DNA from: Lysobacterales bacterium
GTDB taxonomy: Bacteria > Pseudomonadota > Gammaproteobacteria > Xanthomonadales > S139-57
Direction of reading: 5' to 3'
DNA length: 5,329 bases
NCBI GenBank assembly: GCA_026993285.1
Contig: JALWTZ010000256.1
Location: 1 to 5,329, forward strand
A program made the position numbers and the translations under genes. Of the stretch, positions 1 through 5,329 are shown in pieces. Position 1 is the stretch's first letter. Every line of letters starts with the position of its first letter. Below the pieces are notes generated by a model. It searched no databases. It was not told the DNA's origin and saw only the letters and a program-made list of their open reading frames with translations.

Positions 1-1
1 C

Positions 2-100
2 TCCACTCAGTTCCTTCGTGGGCGGGGGTTTCGTTCTGGCGGCGTCAAAACCGTGCTCGCTCCGGGGGTGAAAGCCGGTGTGGCCATTCAGCCGTTGTAA
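2..100 (+). CDS. 3' end of an unidentified upstream gene (partial, tentative)
   Basis: An open frame enters from the left edge and stops at TAA 98-100, eight bases before the gspH start. The visible 32 residues end in GVKTVLAPGVKAGVAIQPL, a basic, small-residue-rich tail with no cysteine and no obvious domain motif. Third positions are moderately G/C-rich, which fits a coding tail but is weaker than in the genes that follow. GspG usually precedes gspH and normally ends in a short acidic/aromatic tail (D-I-G-x-W type); this tail does not match that. I do not recognise the protein. It could equally be non-coding leader, since another frame is also open across this stretch into gspH (stopping at 109-111). 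The product is unknown. Confidence 0.3.
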   Translation, partial: STQFLRGRGFRSGGVKTVLAPGVKAGVAIQPL

Positions 101-107
101 AATCGAG

Positions 108-614
108 ATGAACGGAAAGGCCGGCCAAGGGTTCACGCTGCTGGAGTTGCTGGTGGTGCTGGCCATTTTGTCTGTGGCGGTCACGCTGGTGGTCTTGCAG
201 CCGGGGCTGGCCGGGGGGCAGCGGGCCTTGCGCATGCAGGCGGATGCCGTGCTGGAGCCTTTGCTGCGCATCTGTGATGAAGCGGTGTTGACGGCTCGGC
301 CCTGGGGGGTGTGGCTGGGTGCGGGGCAGTGGCGGGTGCTGACCCGTCTCCAGGGGCGTTGGCAGTGGCCAGGCGGTGAACAGGACCGGGGCGCACTGCC
401 CCGGCAGCCCGAGCCGGTGTTTACCGTCGGCGGTCGGGTGGTGGACCCGGAGCCCTGGCCACAGGCGGACGAAGCTGTGGCCCCGCAGGTGATCTGCCTG
501 CCCCAGGGCTTGCGTACCCCGGTGGAAATCCACTGGCGTGATGCCTCGGGGCAGACCCGCTTGCGCATCGAATTGCAGGCGGATGGGCAGCAGCAATGGT
601 ATTGGCCGGAATGA
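108..614 (+). CDS. gspH: Type II secretion system minor pseudopilin GspH
   Basis: This 168-residue protein is a periplasm-facing minor pseudopilin of the T2SS, thought to join the GspI-J-K tip to the GspG fibre. Residues 1-8 are a short leader ending in Gly; the prepilin peptidase site is G8|FTLLE, with Phe at +1 and the conserved Glu at +5 (residue 13). A hydrophobic helix follows to about residue 30. The C-terminal region carries the GspH-like P-x-V-x-x-L-P-x-G-x-x-T-P-x-E segment around residues 126-140. Two cysteines (56 and 130) could form a disulfide. The ATG at 108 is chosen because it gives a typical short leader; an in-frame GTG at 78 would make an 18-residue leader and overlap the upstream frame. 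The Shine-Dalgarno is weak (CGAG). The stop overlaps gspI by ATGA. The family is clear, and the H assignment rests on gene order plus this C-terminal motif. Confidence 0.9.
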   Translation: MNGKAGQGFTLLELLVVLAILSVAVTLVVLQPGLAGGQRALRMQADAVLEPLLRICDEAVLTARPWGVWLGAGQWRVLTRLQGRWQWPGGEQDRGALPRQPEPVFTVGGRVVDPEPWPQADEAVAPQVICLPQGLRTPVEIHWRDASGQTRLRIELQADGQQQWYWPE

Positions 615-976
615 GAACCTCCCGTGGATTCACCCTGCTGGAGGTGCTGGTGGCACTGGCCATCGTGGCGCTGGTGCTGGGTTCTGCCCTGTTCGTGCTG
701 GGCAACCGGCTGGAGCAGCAATATCGTTTGGAGCAGCAGGATCGTGCCCGCTGGGTGGCCATCAATGTGCTGGAACGCCTGCGCCTGGAGCAACCCTGGC
801 CGGCGGCCGGGCAGCAATCCGGTGAAGCCGACATGGGCGAGCAGCATTTCTACTGGTTGCTGGATGCGGTGGATACCGAGCAGGCGGGCGTCCGGCGGGT
901 GGATGTGCGCGTCTATGCCGACCGGGAACGGCAATGGGCGCTGGCACGGCTGACCACACTGGCCACCCGCCCATGA
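611..976 (+). CDS. gspI: Type II secretion system minor pseudopilin GspI
   Basis: This 121-residue protein has the usual length for GspI, the smallest minor pseudopilin, which nucleates the tip complex with GspJ and GspK. The leader is six residues with cleavage at G6|FTLLE, Glu at +5 (residue 11), and a hydrophobic helix to about residue 30. The segment A-R-W-V-A-x-N-V-L-E-R-L-R-L (residues 46-59) matches the conserved GspI helix (A-x-W-V-A-x-N-x-x-x-E). The remainder is a small beta-rich domain without cysteines. The start at 611 overlaps the gspH stop (ATGA) and gives the typical leader; an in-frame ATG at 596 would add five residues and a deeper overlap and cannot be excluded. The stop overlaps the gspJ start in the same ATGA fashion, pointing to translational coupling. 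Confidence 0.93.
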   Translation: MRTSRGFTLLEVLVALAIVALVLGSALFVLGNRLEQQYRLEQQDRARWVAINVLERLRLEQPWPAAGQQSGEADMGEQHFYWLLDAVDTEQAGVRRVDVRVYADRERQWALARLTTLATRP

Positions 977-1608
977 ACAGCCGTGGCTTTACCCTGCTGG
1001 AAATGCTGGTGGCGCTGGCCGTCATGGCGGTGCTGGGCGCGCTGGCCTGGGGCTCGCTGGATGTGCTGGCGGAAAAGCAGCAAGCACTGGAAGCGCGGGC
1101 CGAACAGTGGCAGCGGCTGACATTGGCCCAGGCCCTGCTGGAGCAGGACATCCGCCATGCCCGCATCCGCGGCGCGCGGGACGCGCAGGGCCGCCGCTTG
1201 CCGGTGCTGATGCTGCAGGGCCAGCAGTTGCAATGGACCCGTGGCGGGGTCTGGGATAGGCGCGGTGAGCCGGGGCATCTGCAACGGGTATTCTGGAATT
1301 TCCAGGGTGCGCACCCCATGCGTGCCGCCTGGCCCGTGGCCGATGCCGCCGCCGGTGTTGCCGCGCAAAAGACACTGGAAGTGGAGCCGGTGACGGCCAT
1401 GCAGGTCTGGCTGCTGGATGAGCAGGGCCGCTGGCAGGATCGCTGGCCACTGCCGGGGCAGGCGGAAGATGCTTTCCCCCGCGCCATCCGGGTGCGCTGG
1501 CACAGCCCACGCTTCGGTGACATGCAGTGGCAGTGGCATTGGGGCCTGACCCGGCCGGACTGGCCCGTGCAAAATACGCCGCCAGGAGCGCCAGACCATG
1601 CATCGTGA
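973..1608 (+). CDS. gspJ: Type II secretion system minor pseudopilin GspJ
   Basis: This 211-residue protein fits the usual GspJ size. The leader is five residues (MNSRG) with cleavage at G5|FTLLE and Glu at +5 (residue 10), followed by a hydrophobic helix to about residue 28. The segment L-E-Q-D-I-R-H-A-R-I-R-G-A-R-D (residues 56-70) is the GspJ signature helix (D-x-x-x-x-x-x-R-x-x-R-D). Near the C terminus, F-P-R-A-I-R-V (168-174) matches the conserved L-P-x-A-v-r strand. In known systems GspJ binds GspI and GspK in the pseudopilus tip. The C-terminal tail is rich in Trp and Pro and runs 11 bp into gspK, over the gspK start codon. The start overlaps the gspI stop by 4 bp; no strong Shine-Dalgarno is seen, so expression probably depends on coupling. 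Confidence 0.94.
   Translation: MNSRGFTLLEMLVALAVMAVLGALAWGSLDVLAEKQQALEARAEQWQRLTLAQALLEQDIRHARIRGARDAQGRRLPVLMLQGQQLQWTRGGVWDRRGEPGHLQRVFWNFQGAHPMRAAWPVADAAAGVAAQKTLEVEPVTAMQVWLLDEQGRWQDRWPLPGQAEDAFPRAIRVRWHSPRFGDMQWQWHWGLTRPDWPVQNTPPGAPDHAS
1584..1588 (+). promoter_or_regulatory. Ribosome binding site of gspK
   Basis: AGGAG lies inside the end of gspJ, nine bases before the gspK ATG at 1598. It is one of the few strong Shine-Dalgarno sequences in the operon and fixes the gspK start within the gspJ coding sequence. Confidence 0.75.
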
Positions 1609-2515
1609 ACGCGGCGTCGCCCTGTTGCTGGCCATGCTGGTGCTGGCGCTTTCGGCCATGCTGGCCACCCGCCTGCTGGAGGACGGGCAGCGCCGCCATG
1701 AGCAACAGCGGGCAAGGGCACTGCAACAACAGGCCTGGCAACTGGCCCTGGGAGTGGAGCGCTGGGCCAGCCGCCTGCTGGTGGAAGACGCGCGCCGCAA
1801 TCAGTACGACAGCCTGGCCGAGGACTGGGCAAGGCCGGTGGTCAACCTGCAGGTGGAAGGCGGCACCCTGTCGGGCCGCTTGCAGGATCTCAGTGGCCGT
1901 TTCAATCTCAACAACCTGCTGGGCCGCGATGGCCGCCCCGATCCGCTCTGGCTGGAACGCTACCGTCGCCTGCTTGCCCGCCTGGGCCTGTCGGCCGGCC
2001 TGGCCGACGCGCTGCTGGACTGGCTGGATGCCGACAGCCAGCCACGCCCCTCCGGTGCCGAGGATGGGGTCTATCTGGGCCGGGGCTACCGGGCACGCAA
2101 TGGGCGCATCCAGGCCCTGGCCGAGTTGTCGCGGGTCGCCGGCTACACCCCGGATGTGCTGCGGCAGCTGCGCCCGCATGTGGCAGCCCTGCCACCGGGC
2201 AGGCCCCTGAATGTGAATACCGCATCGGCCCCGGTGCTGCAAGCGGTGATTCCAGAGCTGGGGGCGGATCTGGCCGCCAGCCTGCAACGGGAGGGCGAGC
2301 AGGGTTTCGACAGCCTGGAAGCCTTTGTCAGCCGCCTGCGCGCCCAGGGTATTGTTCTGCAACAGGCATCCGGCCTGGGTGTGCGCAGCCAGGATTTTCT
2401 TCTGCGGGTGCGTCTCAAGCAGGAAGAACGGCAACTGGCCCTGCGCATGCATTTGCATCGCGAGGGCCAGCGGATTCAGGTATTATCCCGCGAGACCGAT
2501 GCGCTGGCCTACTGA
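1598..2515 (+). CDS. gspK: Type II secretion system minor pseudopilin GspK
   Basis: This 305-residue protein is the large tip pseudopilin that caps the GspI-GspJ-GspK complex. The leader is MHRERG with cleavage before V7-A-L-L-L, followed by a hydrophobic helix to about residue 23. Position +5 is Leu rather than Glu, as is characteristic of GspK and consistent with a tip position. The family signature D-x-S-G-R-F-N-L-N-N-L (about 97-107) is present, as is D-W-L-D-A-D (141-146), followed by the acidic A-E-D (154-156) in the region that corresponds to metal-binding loops in characterised GspK. The helical SAM-like insertion ends near L-N-V-N-T-A (204-209), another conserved GspK block. The start is supported by the upstream AGGAG and overlaps gspJ by 11 bp. 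A 29-bp spacer separates it from gspL. Length is slightly short but within the family range. Confidence 0.95.
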   Translation: MHRERGVALLLAMLVLALSAMLATRLLEDGQRRHEQQRARALQQQAWQLALGVERWASRLLVEDARRNQYDSLAEDWARPVVNLQVEGGTLSGRLQDLSGRFNLNNLLGRDGRPDPLWLERYRRLLARLGLSAGLADALLDWLDADSQPRPSGAEDGVYLGRGYRARNGRIQALAELSRVAGYTPDVLRQLRPHVAALPPGRPLNVNTASAPVLQAVIPELGADLAASLQREGEQGFDSLEAFVSRLRAQGIVLQQASGLGVRSQDFLLRVRLKQEERQLALRMHLHREGQRIQVLSRETDALAY

Positions 2516-2534
2516 AGGCCGGCACCGCAAACCC

Positions 2535-2539
2535 AGGGA
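2535..2539 (+). promoter_or_regulatory. Ribosome binding site of gspL
   Basis: AGGGA lies five bases before the ATG at 2545, within the 29-bp gspK-gspL spacer. It supports this start. I see no hairpin plus T-tract in the spacer, so transcription should continue from gspK. Confidence 0.65.
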
Positions 2540-2544
2540 ACCCC

Positions 2545-3747
2545 ATGGCACGACAATTGCTGCTCTACCCGCAAACCGGAGATACCCAGGCCCAGTGGTG
2601 GCGCCTGGACGGCGGGCAGGTGCTGGAACAGGGCCTGGCCCCCTTGCGGGAAGTGCTTTCCCGTCGGGGCAAGCGGGAACGGGTGCGCTTGTTGCTGCCC
2701 CCGCCCCAGGCCATGCTCTGCGCGGTAGAGGCGGTGGCCGGCCATTTTCGCCAGATGCAGAAAGCCGCCCCCTGGGCGCTGGAAGATCAACTGCTGACCC
2801 CGGTGGAGACGCTGGCCATTCAACCGGCCCACCAACCTTTGGCCGGCCGCTGGCCGCTGGCCGTGCTGGAGCAGCCGGTACTGGCCCATTATCAGTCACT
2901 GCTGGAGGCCCAGGGCGTGCGGCAAGCCGAACTGATGCCCGCGGTAGCCGCCCTGCCGGGCAGCCGGGAATACCCGGCCCTGTGGCTGACCCGCGGGCTG
3001 CTGGTTTGGCACAACGGGCAACAGGCCTTCGTGGTGCCGCAGGACCAGTGGCAGGCCCTGTTGCGCTGCGCGGATCTGGACCTGCCTGCCGCAAAGGCAC
3101 TGCGCTTGTGGCAGGATGAAGACCAGACCCCGCCACCCGGCTGGGACACCGGCCACCCGGCCTGGCAGGGCAAGCCTGTGGAAGCACAGGCCGGCAGCCC
3201 GTTGGCGCGGGATGGGGTGCAACCCCACCAGCCGCTGTGGACCTGGCTGCACGCCGCCGCGCAAAAAGCCCCATCCTGGAAGTGGACCGCCCTGCTGGTG
3301 ACCTTGCTGCTGGCCAGCTGGCTGGGGCGGGATTACTGGCTGATGCAGCGCTGGAATGACCAGGCGGATCAACTCAAGCAGCAGATGGAACAGATCTACC
3401 GGCGCAGCTTTCCCGATGCCCAACGCGTGGTGGATGCCCAGGCCCAGATGCGCCAGCGGCTGGATGCCCTGCGGCGGGCGGCGGGTGAACAGGTGGAAGG
3501 CAGCCTGCTAGCCCTGTTGCAGCAGGTGGGCCCGGCCCTGACGCAACCCGGCCTGAACCTGCAGAGCCTGCGTTATCGTCGTGGCGTGTTGGAGGTGGAA
3601 GTCAAGGCCGCTGACCTGGCGCGGCTGGATCAACTGCGCCAGGCCATGGAACAGGCCAGTGGCCAGCCGGTACGCATGACAGTCACCACCGAAGCGGGCG
3701 AAGGGGCTACCGCGCAGCTGCGCCTGGGTGAAGGAGTGCAACCATGA
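2545..3747 (+). CDS. gspL: Type II secretion system inner-membrane protein GspL
   Basis: This 400-residue bitopic inner-membrane protein has the typical length for GspL. In characterised systems its cytoplasmic actin-like domain binds the GspE ATPase, and its periplasmic ferredoxin-like domain pairs with GspM and contacts GspC and the pseudopilus. Residues 1 to about 185 form the cytoplasmic domain, including the P-W-A-L-E-D-Q-L segment (76-83) typical of GspL. A proline/charge-rich linker (about 190-235) leads to one membrane helix at about 244-260. After it comes a coiled-coil-like, Gln/Arg-rich stretch and the strongly diagnostic F-P-D-A-Q-R-V-V-D-x-x-x-Q-M-x-Q-R-L (289-306). The C-terminal 90 residues fit the small alpha/beta domain. 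It overlaps gspM by ATGA, so the two interacting partners are probably coupled in translation. Confidence 0.95.
   Translation: MARQLLLYPQTGDTQAQWWRLDGGQVLEQGLAPLREVLSRRGKRERVRLLLPPPQAMLCAVEAVAGHFRQMQKAAPWALEDQLLTPVETLAIQPAHQPLAGRWPLAVLEQPVLAHYQSLLEAQGVRQAELMPAVAALPGSREYPALWLTRGLLVWHNGQQAFVVPQDQWQALLRCADLDLPAAKALRLWQDEDQTPPPGWDTGHPAWQGKPVEAQAGSPLARDGVQPHQPLWTWLHAAAQKAPSWKWTALLVTLLLASWLGRDYWLMQRWNDQADQLKQQMEQIYRRSFPDAQRVVDAQAQMRQRLDALRRAAGEQVEGSLLALLQQVGPALTQPGLNLQSLRYRRGVLEVEVKAADLARLDQLRQAMEQASGQPVRMTVTTEAGEGATAQLRLGEGVQP
3731..3736 (+). promoter_or_regulatory. Ribosome binding site of gspM
   Basis: AAGGAG lies inside the last codons of gspL, seven bases before the gspM ATG at 3744. It is the best Shine-Dalgarno match in the window. 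Together with the ATGA overlap it allows both coupled and independent initiation of gspM. Confidence 0.75.
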
Positions 3748-4238
3748 ACTGGTGGCAACAGCGCCAGCCCCGTGAACAGCGTGCCCTGCTGCTGGCCGGA
3801 GCGGTGATTGTGGCCACCCTTTTCTGGTATGGCCTCTGGCAGCCCCTGCAACAGGGCAAGGCCCGCGCCAGCACCCGCCTGCACAACCTGCAACAGGCCG
3901 TGGCCTGGATGCAGCAGGCGGAACAACAGGTCGCCCAGTTGCAGAAAAAGCGTGGCAGCGGCTTCAAGGACCGTGGCCGGCAATCCCTGCTGACTTTGCT
4001 GGATCAAACCGCCCGCCTGCAGGGGCTGGGTGAAGGCATACGGCGGGGAGAGCGTGCCGGTGACCAGGGGGTACGCCTGTGGCTGGAAGGGGTGCAATTC
4101 GACCCGCTGATGCGCTGGCTGGAGCGGGTGGAACGGGACTACGGCATCGTGGTGGAAGAATTTTCGGCGGAAAGTACCGGCCTGCCGGGGCAGGTCAACG
4201 CGCGCCTGCGGTTTGTGGATACGCAGGCCACACAGTGA
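3744..4238 (+). CDS. gspM: Type II secretion system inner-membrane protein GspM
   Basis: This 164-residue protein fits GspM, the bitopic partner that stabilises GspL in the inner-membrane platform. A short basic cytoplasmic N terminus containing R-E-Q-R (10-13) precedes one membrane helix at about residues 14-30. This leads into W-Y-G-L-W-Q-P-L (28-35), the hallmark GspM block. A Gln-rich coiled-coil-like stretch follows (about 40-70). The periplasmic ferredoxin-like domain contains V-R-L-W-L-E-G-V-x-F-D-x-L-M-R-W-L (110-126) and Y-G-I-V-V (133-137), both typical of the family. The start is set by the ATGA overlap with gspL and a strong Shine-Dalgarno. No gspN follows; a 29-bp spacer leads to a phosphatase gene instead. 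Confidence 0.95.
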   Translation: MNWWQQRQPREQRALLLAGAVIVATLFWYGLWQPLQQGKARASTRLHNLQQAVAWMQQAEQQVAQLQKKRGSGFKDRGRQSLLTLLDQTARLQGLGEGIRRGERAGDQGVRLWLEGVQFDPLMRWLERVERDYGIVVEEFSAESTGLPGQVNARLRFVDTQATQ

Positions 4239-4255
4239 CAGCCCGCGAAGCTGTC
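4237..4255 (+). other. Small inverted repeat at the gspM/phosphatase junction
   Basis: GACAGC (4237-4242) and GCTGTC (4250-4255) are perfect reverse complements separated by the seven bases CCGCGAA. This could form a 6-bp stem-loop at the gspM stop codon, directly abutting the Shine-Dalgarno of the next gene. There is no following T-tract, so it is not a Rho-independent terminator. A role in mRNA processing or in tuning translation of the phosphatase is possible, but so is chance in such GC-rich sequence. Confidence 0.4.
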
Positions 4256-4261
4256 GGGAGA
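4256..4261 (+). promoter_or_regulatory. Ribosome binding site of the phosphatase gene
   Basis: GGGAGA lies six bases before the ATG at 4268 and selects that codon as the start. The frame is also open upstream through gspM, but no upstream start is better placed. The CGGG at 4255-4258 could alternatively pair with CCCG at 4242-4245 and hide this site. Confidence 0.65.
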
Positions 4262-4267
4262 ACAGAC

Positions 4268-5032
4268 ATGCAAGACATACTCAAGGTCGCCAAAGAAGCC
4301 GCGCAGGCCGCGGAAGAAATCATCCTGCATTACTACGACTGCGGGGTGAATGTGGAGCTGAAGGCCGACAATACGCCGGTAACCCAGGCGGATGTGGAAT
4401 CCGAACAGGCCATCCGGGAAATGCTGACCATGGCCTTCCCGGACTTCGGCTTCTACGGCGAGGAAACCGGCCGCAGTGAAAGCGACAGTGAATACCTCTG
4501 GCTGGTGGACCCCATCGACGGCACCAAGTCCTTTGTGCGCCACTACCCCATGTTTTCCACCCAGATCGCCCTGATGCACCGGGGGGAATTGATCCTGGGG
4601 GTTTCCAACGCGCCGGCCTTCGAGGAAATGGCCTGGGCGGTGCGTGGCGAGGGCGCGTTTCTCAACGACCAGCCCATACAGGTCAGCGCCATCGACCACT
4701 ATGACCAGGCCGCCCTGTCCACCGGCAACATCGGCACCCTGGCCCAGGACCCGAAGGGCTGGGCCCGCCTGGGCGAATTGGCGCGGCAGGTGCAGCGCAC
4801 CCGTGGTTACGGGGATTTTCTCCACTACCATCTGCTGGCCCGTGGCGCCATCGACATCATCGTGGAGTCGGATCTGAACATTCTCGATATCGCCGCCCTC
4901 ACCGTGATCGTGCGCGAGGCCGGCGGGGTGATGACGGCCCTGGATGGCCAGCCCATCGGTCTGGACACCCGCTCGGTACTGGCGGCACCGCCGGCCCTGC
5001 ACAACCAGTTGCTGCGGCATTTCAATGCCTGA
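4268..5032 (+). CDS. Inositol-monophosphatase-family phosphatase, HisN-like (often labelled CysQ-like)
   Basis: This 254-residue protein is a Mg2+-dependent, Li+-sensitive-type sugar/nucleotide phosphatase, probably cytoplasmic. Visible family motifs are K-A-D-x-T-P-V-T-x-A-D (32-42), G-E-E (64-66; metal ligand Glu65), D-P-I-D-G-T-K-S-F (81-89; metal ligands Asp81 and Asp84) and A-G-G (218-220). The distal metal-binding motif, usually W-D-x-A-A, reads L-D-I-A-A (206-210), keeping Asp207 but replacing Trp with Leu. The stretch R-x-Y/G-Y-G-D-F followed by A-R-G-A-I-D and E-S-D-L-N-I-L-D closely resembles actinobacterial-type HisN (histidinol-phosphate phosphatase). It lacks the Y-P-R-F-G-P-T-x-W-D region of E. 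coli CysQ (3'-phosphoadenosine 5'-phosphate phosphatase). The substrate could therefore be histidinol phosphate, PAP or another phosphomonoester; the sequence alone does not decide. It overlaps nudE by 8 bp. Confidence 0.9.
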   Translation: MQDILKVAKEAAQAAEEIILHYYDCGVNVELKADNTPVTQADVESEQAIREMLTMAFPDFGFYGEETGRSESDSEYLWLVDPIDGTKSFVRHYPMFSTQIALMHRGELILGVSNAPAFEEMAWAVRGEGAFLNDQPIQVSAIDHYDQAALSTGNIGTLAQDPKGWARLGELARQVQRTRGYGDFLHYHLLARGAIDIIVESDLNILDIAALTVIVREAGGVMTALDGQPIGLDTRSVLAAPPALHNQLLRHFNA

Positions 5033-5329
5033 GCGCCCGCGCATCCTGCAGGAGCAGGAGCTGGCCCGCACCCGCCTGTTCCGCGTGCAGGGGGTGGAGC
5101 TGGCCTTTGCCAATGGCGAGGTGCGCCAGTATGAATACCTCAAGGGGGATCATTTCCGCGCCGTGGCGGTGGTGCCGCTGTTCGACAACGGCGATGTGAT
5201 GCTGGTGCGTGAATACGCCGCCGGCCGCCACGACTACGAACTGGGCCTGCCCAAGGGGCGGGTGGAGGCCGGCGAAAGCTACGAGGCCGGCGCCAACCGG
5301 GAGCTGCAGGAGGAAATCGGTTACGCCGC
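5025..5329 (+). CDS. nudE: ADP compounds hydrolase NudE (Nudix), 5' part only
   Basis: The first 101 codons and part of the next are present; the gene runs off the right edge. The N terminus (R-I-L-x-x-x-x-L-A-R-T-R-L-F-x-V, residues 6-21) and E-L-A-F-A-N-G (25-31) align from memory with E. coli NudE. So do V-R-E-Y-A-A-G-x-x-x-Y-E-L-G-L-P-K-G (61-78). The Nudix box (G-x5-E-x7-R-E-x2-E-E-x-G) spans residues 78-100 and is intact: Gly78, Glu84, Arg92-Glu93, Glu96-Glu97, Gly99. NudE hydrolyses ADP-ribose, NADH and diadenosine polyphosphates such as Ap3A, releasing AMP. The ATG at 5025 overlaps the phosphatase stop by 8 bp and has no good Shine-Dalgarno, which suggests translational coupling. E. 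coli NudE is about 186 residues, so roughly 45% is missing here. Confidence 0.93.
   Translation, partial: MPERPRILQEQELARTRLFRVQGVELAFANGEVRQYEYLKGDHFRAVAVVPLFDNGDVMLVREYAAGRHDYELGLPKGRVEAGESYEAGANRELQEEIGYA

Noticed and set aside
98..103. TAAAAT as a possible -10 promoter element before gspH
   Set aside because: It matches five of six -10 consensus bases, but no acceptable -35 lies about 17 bp upstream. Transcription would start essentially at the gspH ATG, and the hexamer includes the stop codon of the upstream frame.
1598..1660. Absence of Glu at +5 in the GspK prepilin signal as a possible defect
   Set aside because: Loss of Glu5 is a known, normal feature of GspK, so it is not evidence of a broken gene.
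1022..2458. Long minus-strand open frame of 478 codons opposite gspJ and gspK, with another of 356 codons at 762-1832
   Set aside because: They lie antisense to genes with clear family motifs and are rich in Pro/Ala/Gly/Gln/His/Arg, as expected from complementing high-GC coding DNA. They show no recognisable domain.
2507..2524. Possible hairpin/terminator at the gspK-gspL junction (GGCC...GGCC)
   Set aside because: The stem is only about 4 bp, with no T-tract; gspL has its own Shine-Dalgarno and is an obligate T2SS partner, so termination here is unlikely.
2325..3119. Plus-strand open frame spanning the gspK end and the first half of gspL
   Set aside because: It is an out-of-frame shadow of gspK and gspL with low-complexity Gly/Ala/Pro/Arg composition and no motif.
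149..4508. Six plus-strand copies of the octamer GCTGGTGG (starting at 149, 185, 646, 1005, 1777 and 4501), identical to E. coli Chi, and one on the minus strand (3225-3232)
   Set aside because: Most arise from Leu-Val codons (CTG-GTG-G) in coding sequence, several in the pseudopilin helices. In GC-rich DNA with this codon use the count and strand bias are unsurprising, and Chi function in this organism is unknown.
4139..5143. Minus-strand open frame of 334 codons opposite the phosphatase and nudE
   Set aside because: The plus strand encodes intact metal-binding and Nudix motifs; the antisense frame is rich in Gly/His/Val/Gln and has no family signature.

Overview
The window is a compact, single-direction (+ strand) block of chromosomal genes from a high-GC proteobacterium. 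It holds the minor-pseudopilin and assembly-platform half of a type II secretion system (T2SS), in the order gspH-gspI-gspJ-gspK-gspL-gspM. An inositol-monophosphatase-family phosphatase and the 5' part of nudE follow. The strong G/C third-position bias, the NudE type and the T2SS-phosphatase-nudE arrangement suggest a gammaproteobacterium, possibly an Alcanivorax/Marinobacter-like marine lineage. That placement is an inference from memory of gene order, not a computed assignment.

Layout. Positions 1-107 hold the end of an unidentified upstream reading frame (stop at 98-100) and a short leader; they do not look like the end of gspG, the usual upstream neighbour. Positions 108-2515 encode four class III (prepilin-type) signal-peptide proteins, GspH, I, J and K. 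GspI, J and K form the pseudopilus tip complex in characterised systems, and GspH is thought to link that tip to the major pseudopilin GspG. Positions 2545-4238 encode GspL and GspM, the bitopic inner-membrane proteins that couple the GspE ATPase to the platform. Positions 4268-5032 encode a Mg2+-dependent phosphatase whose C-terminal half resembles HisN-type histidinol-phosphatases more than classical CysQ. Positions 5025-5329 encode the first 101 codons of NudE, cut by the window edge just after the Nudix box.

The genes are very tightly packed. H/I, I/J and L/M overlap by ATGA (4 bp), J/K by 11 bp, and phosphatase/nudE by 8 bp. The only gaps are two 29-bp spacers (K/L and M/phosphatase), each with a clear Shine-Dalgarno sequence. 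No internal promoter or Rho-independent terminator is evident, so the block is probably co-transcribed from a promoter upstream of the window. I see no RNA genes, mobile elements, CRISPR arrays or phage-like segments. Long open frames on the minus strand and in alternative plus frames are high-GC shadows. This is essentially an ordinary core region; the points worth a second look are the phosphatase's family assignment, the apparent absence of gspG and gspN next to the operon, and the small hairpin at the gspM/phosphatase junction.
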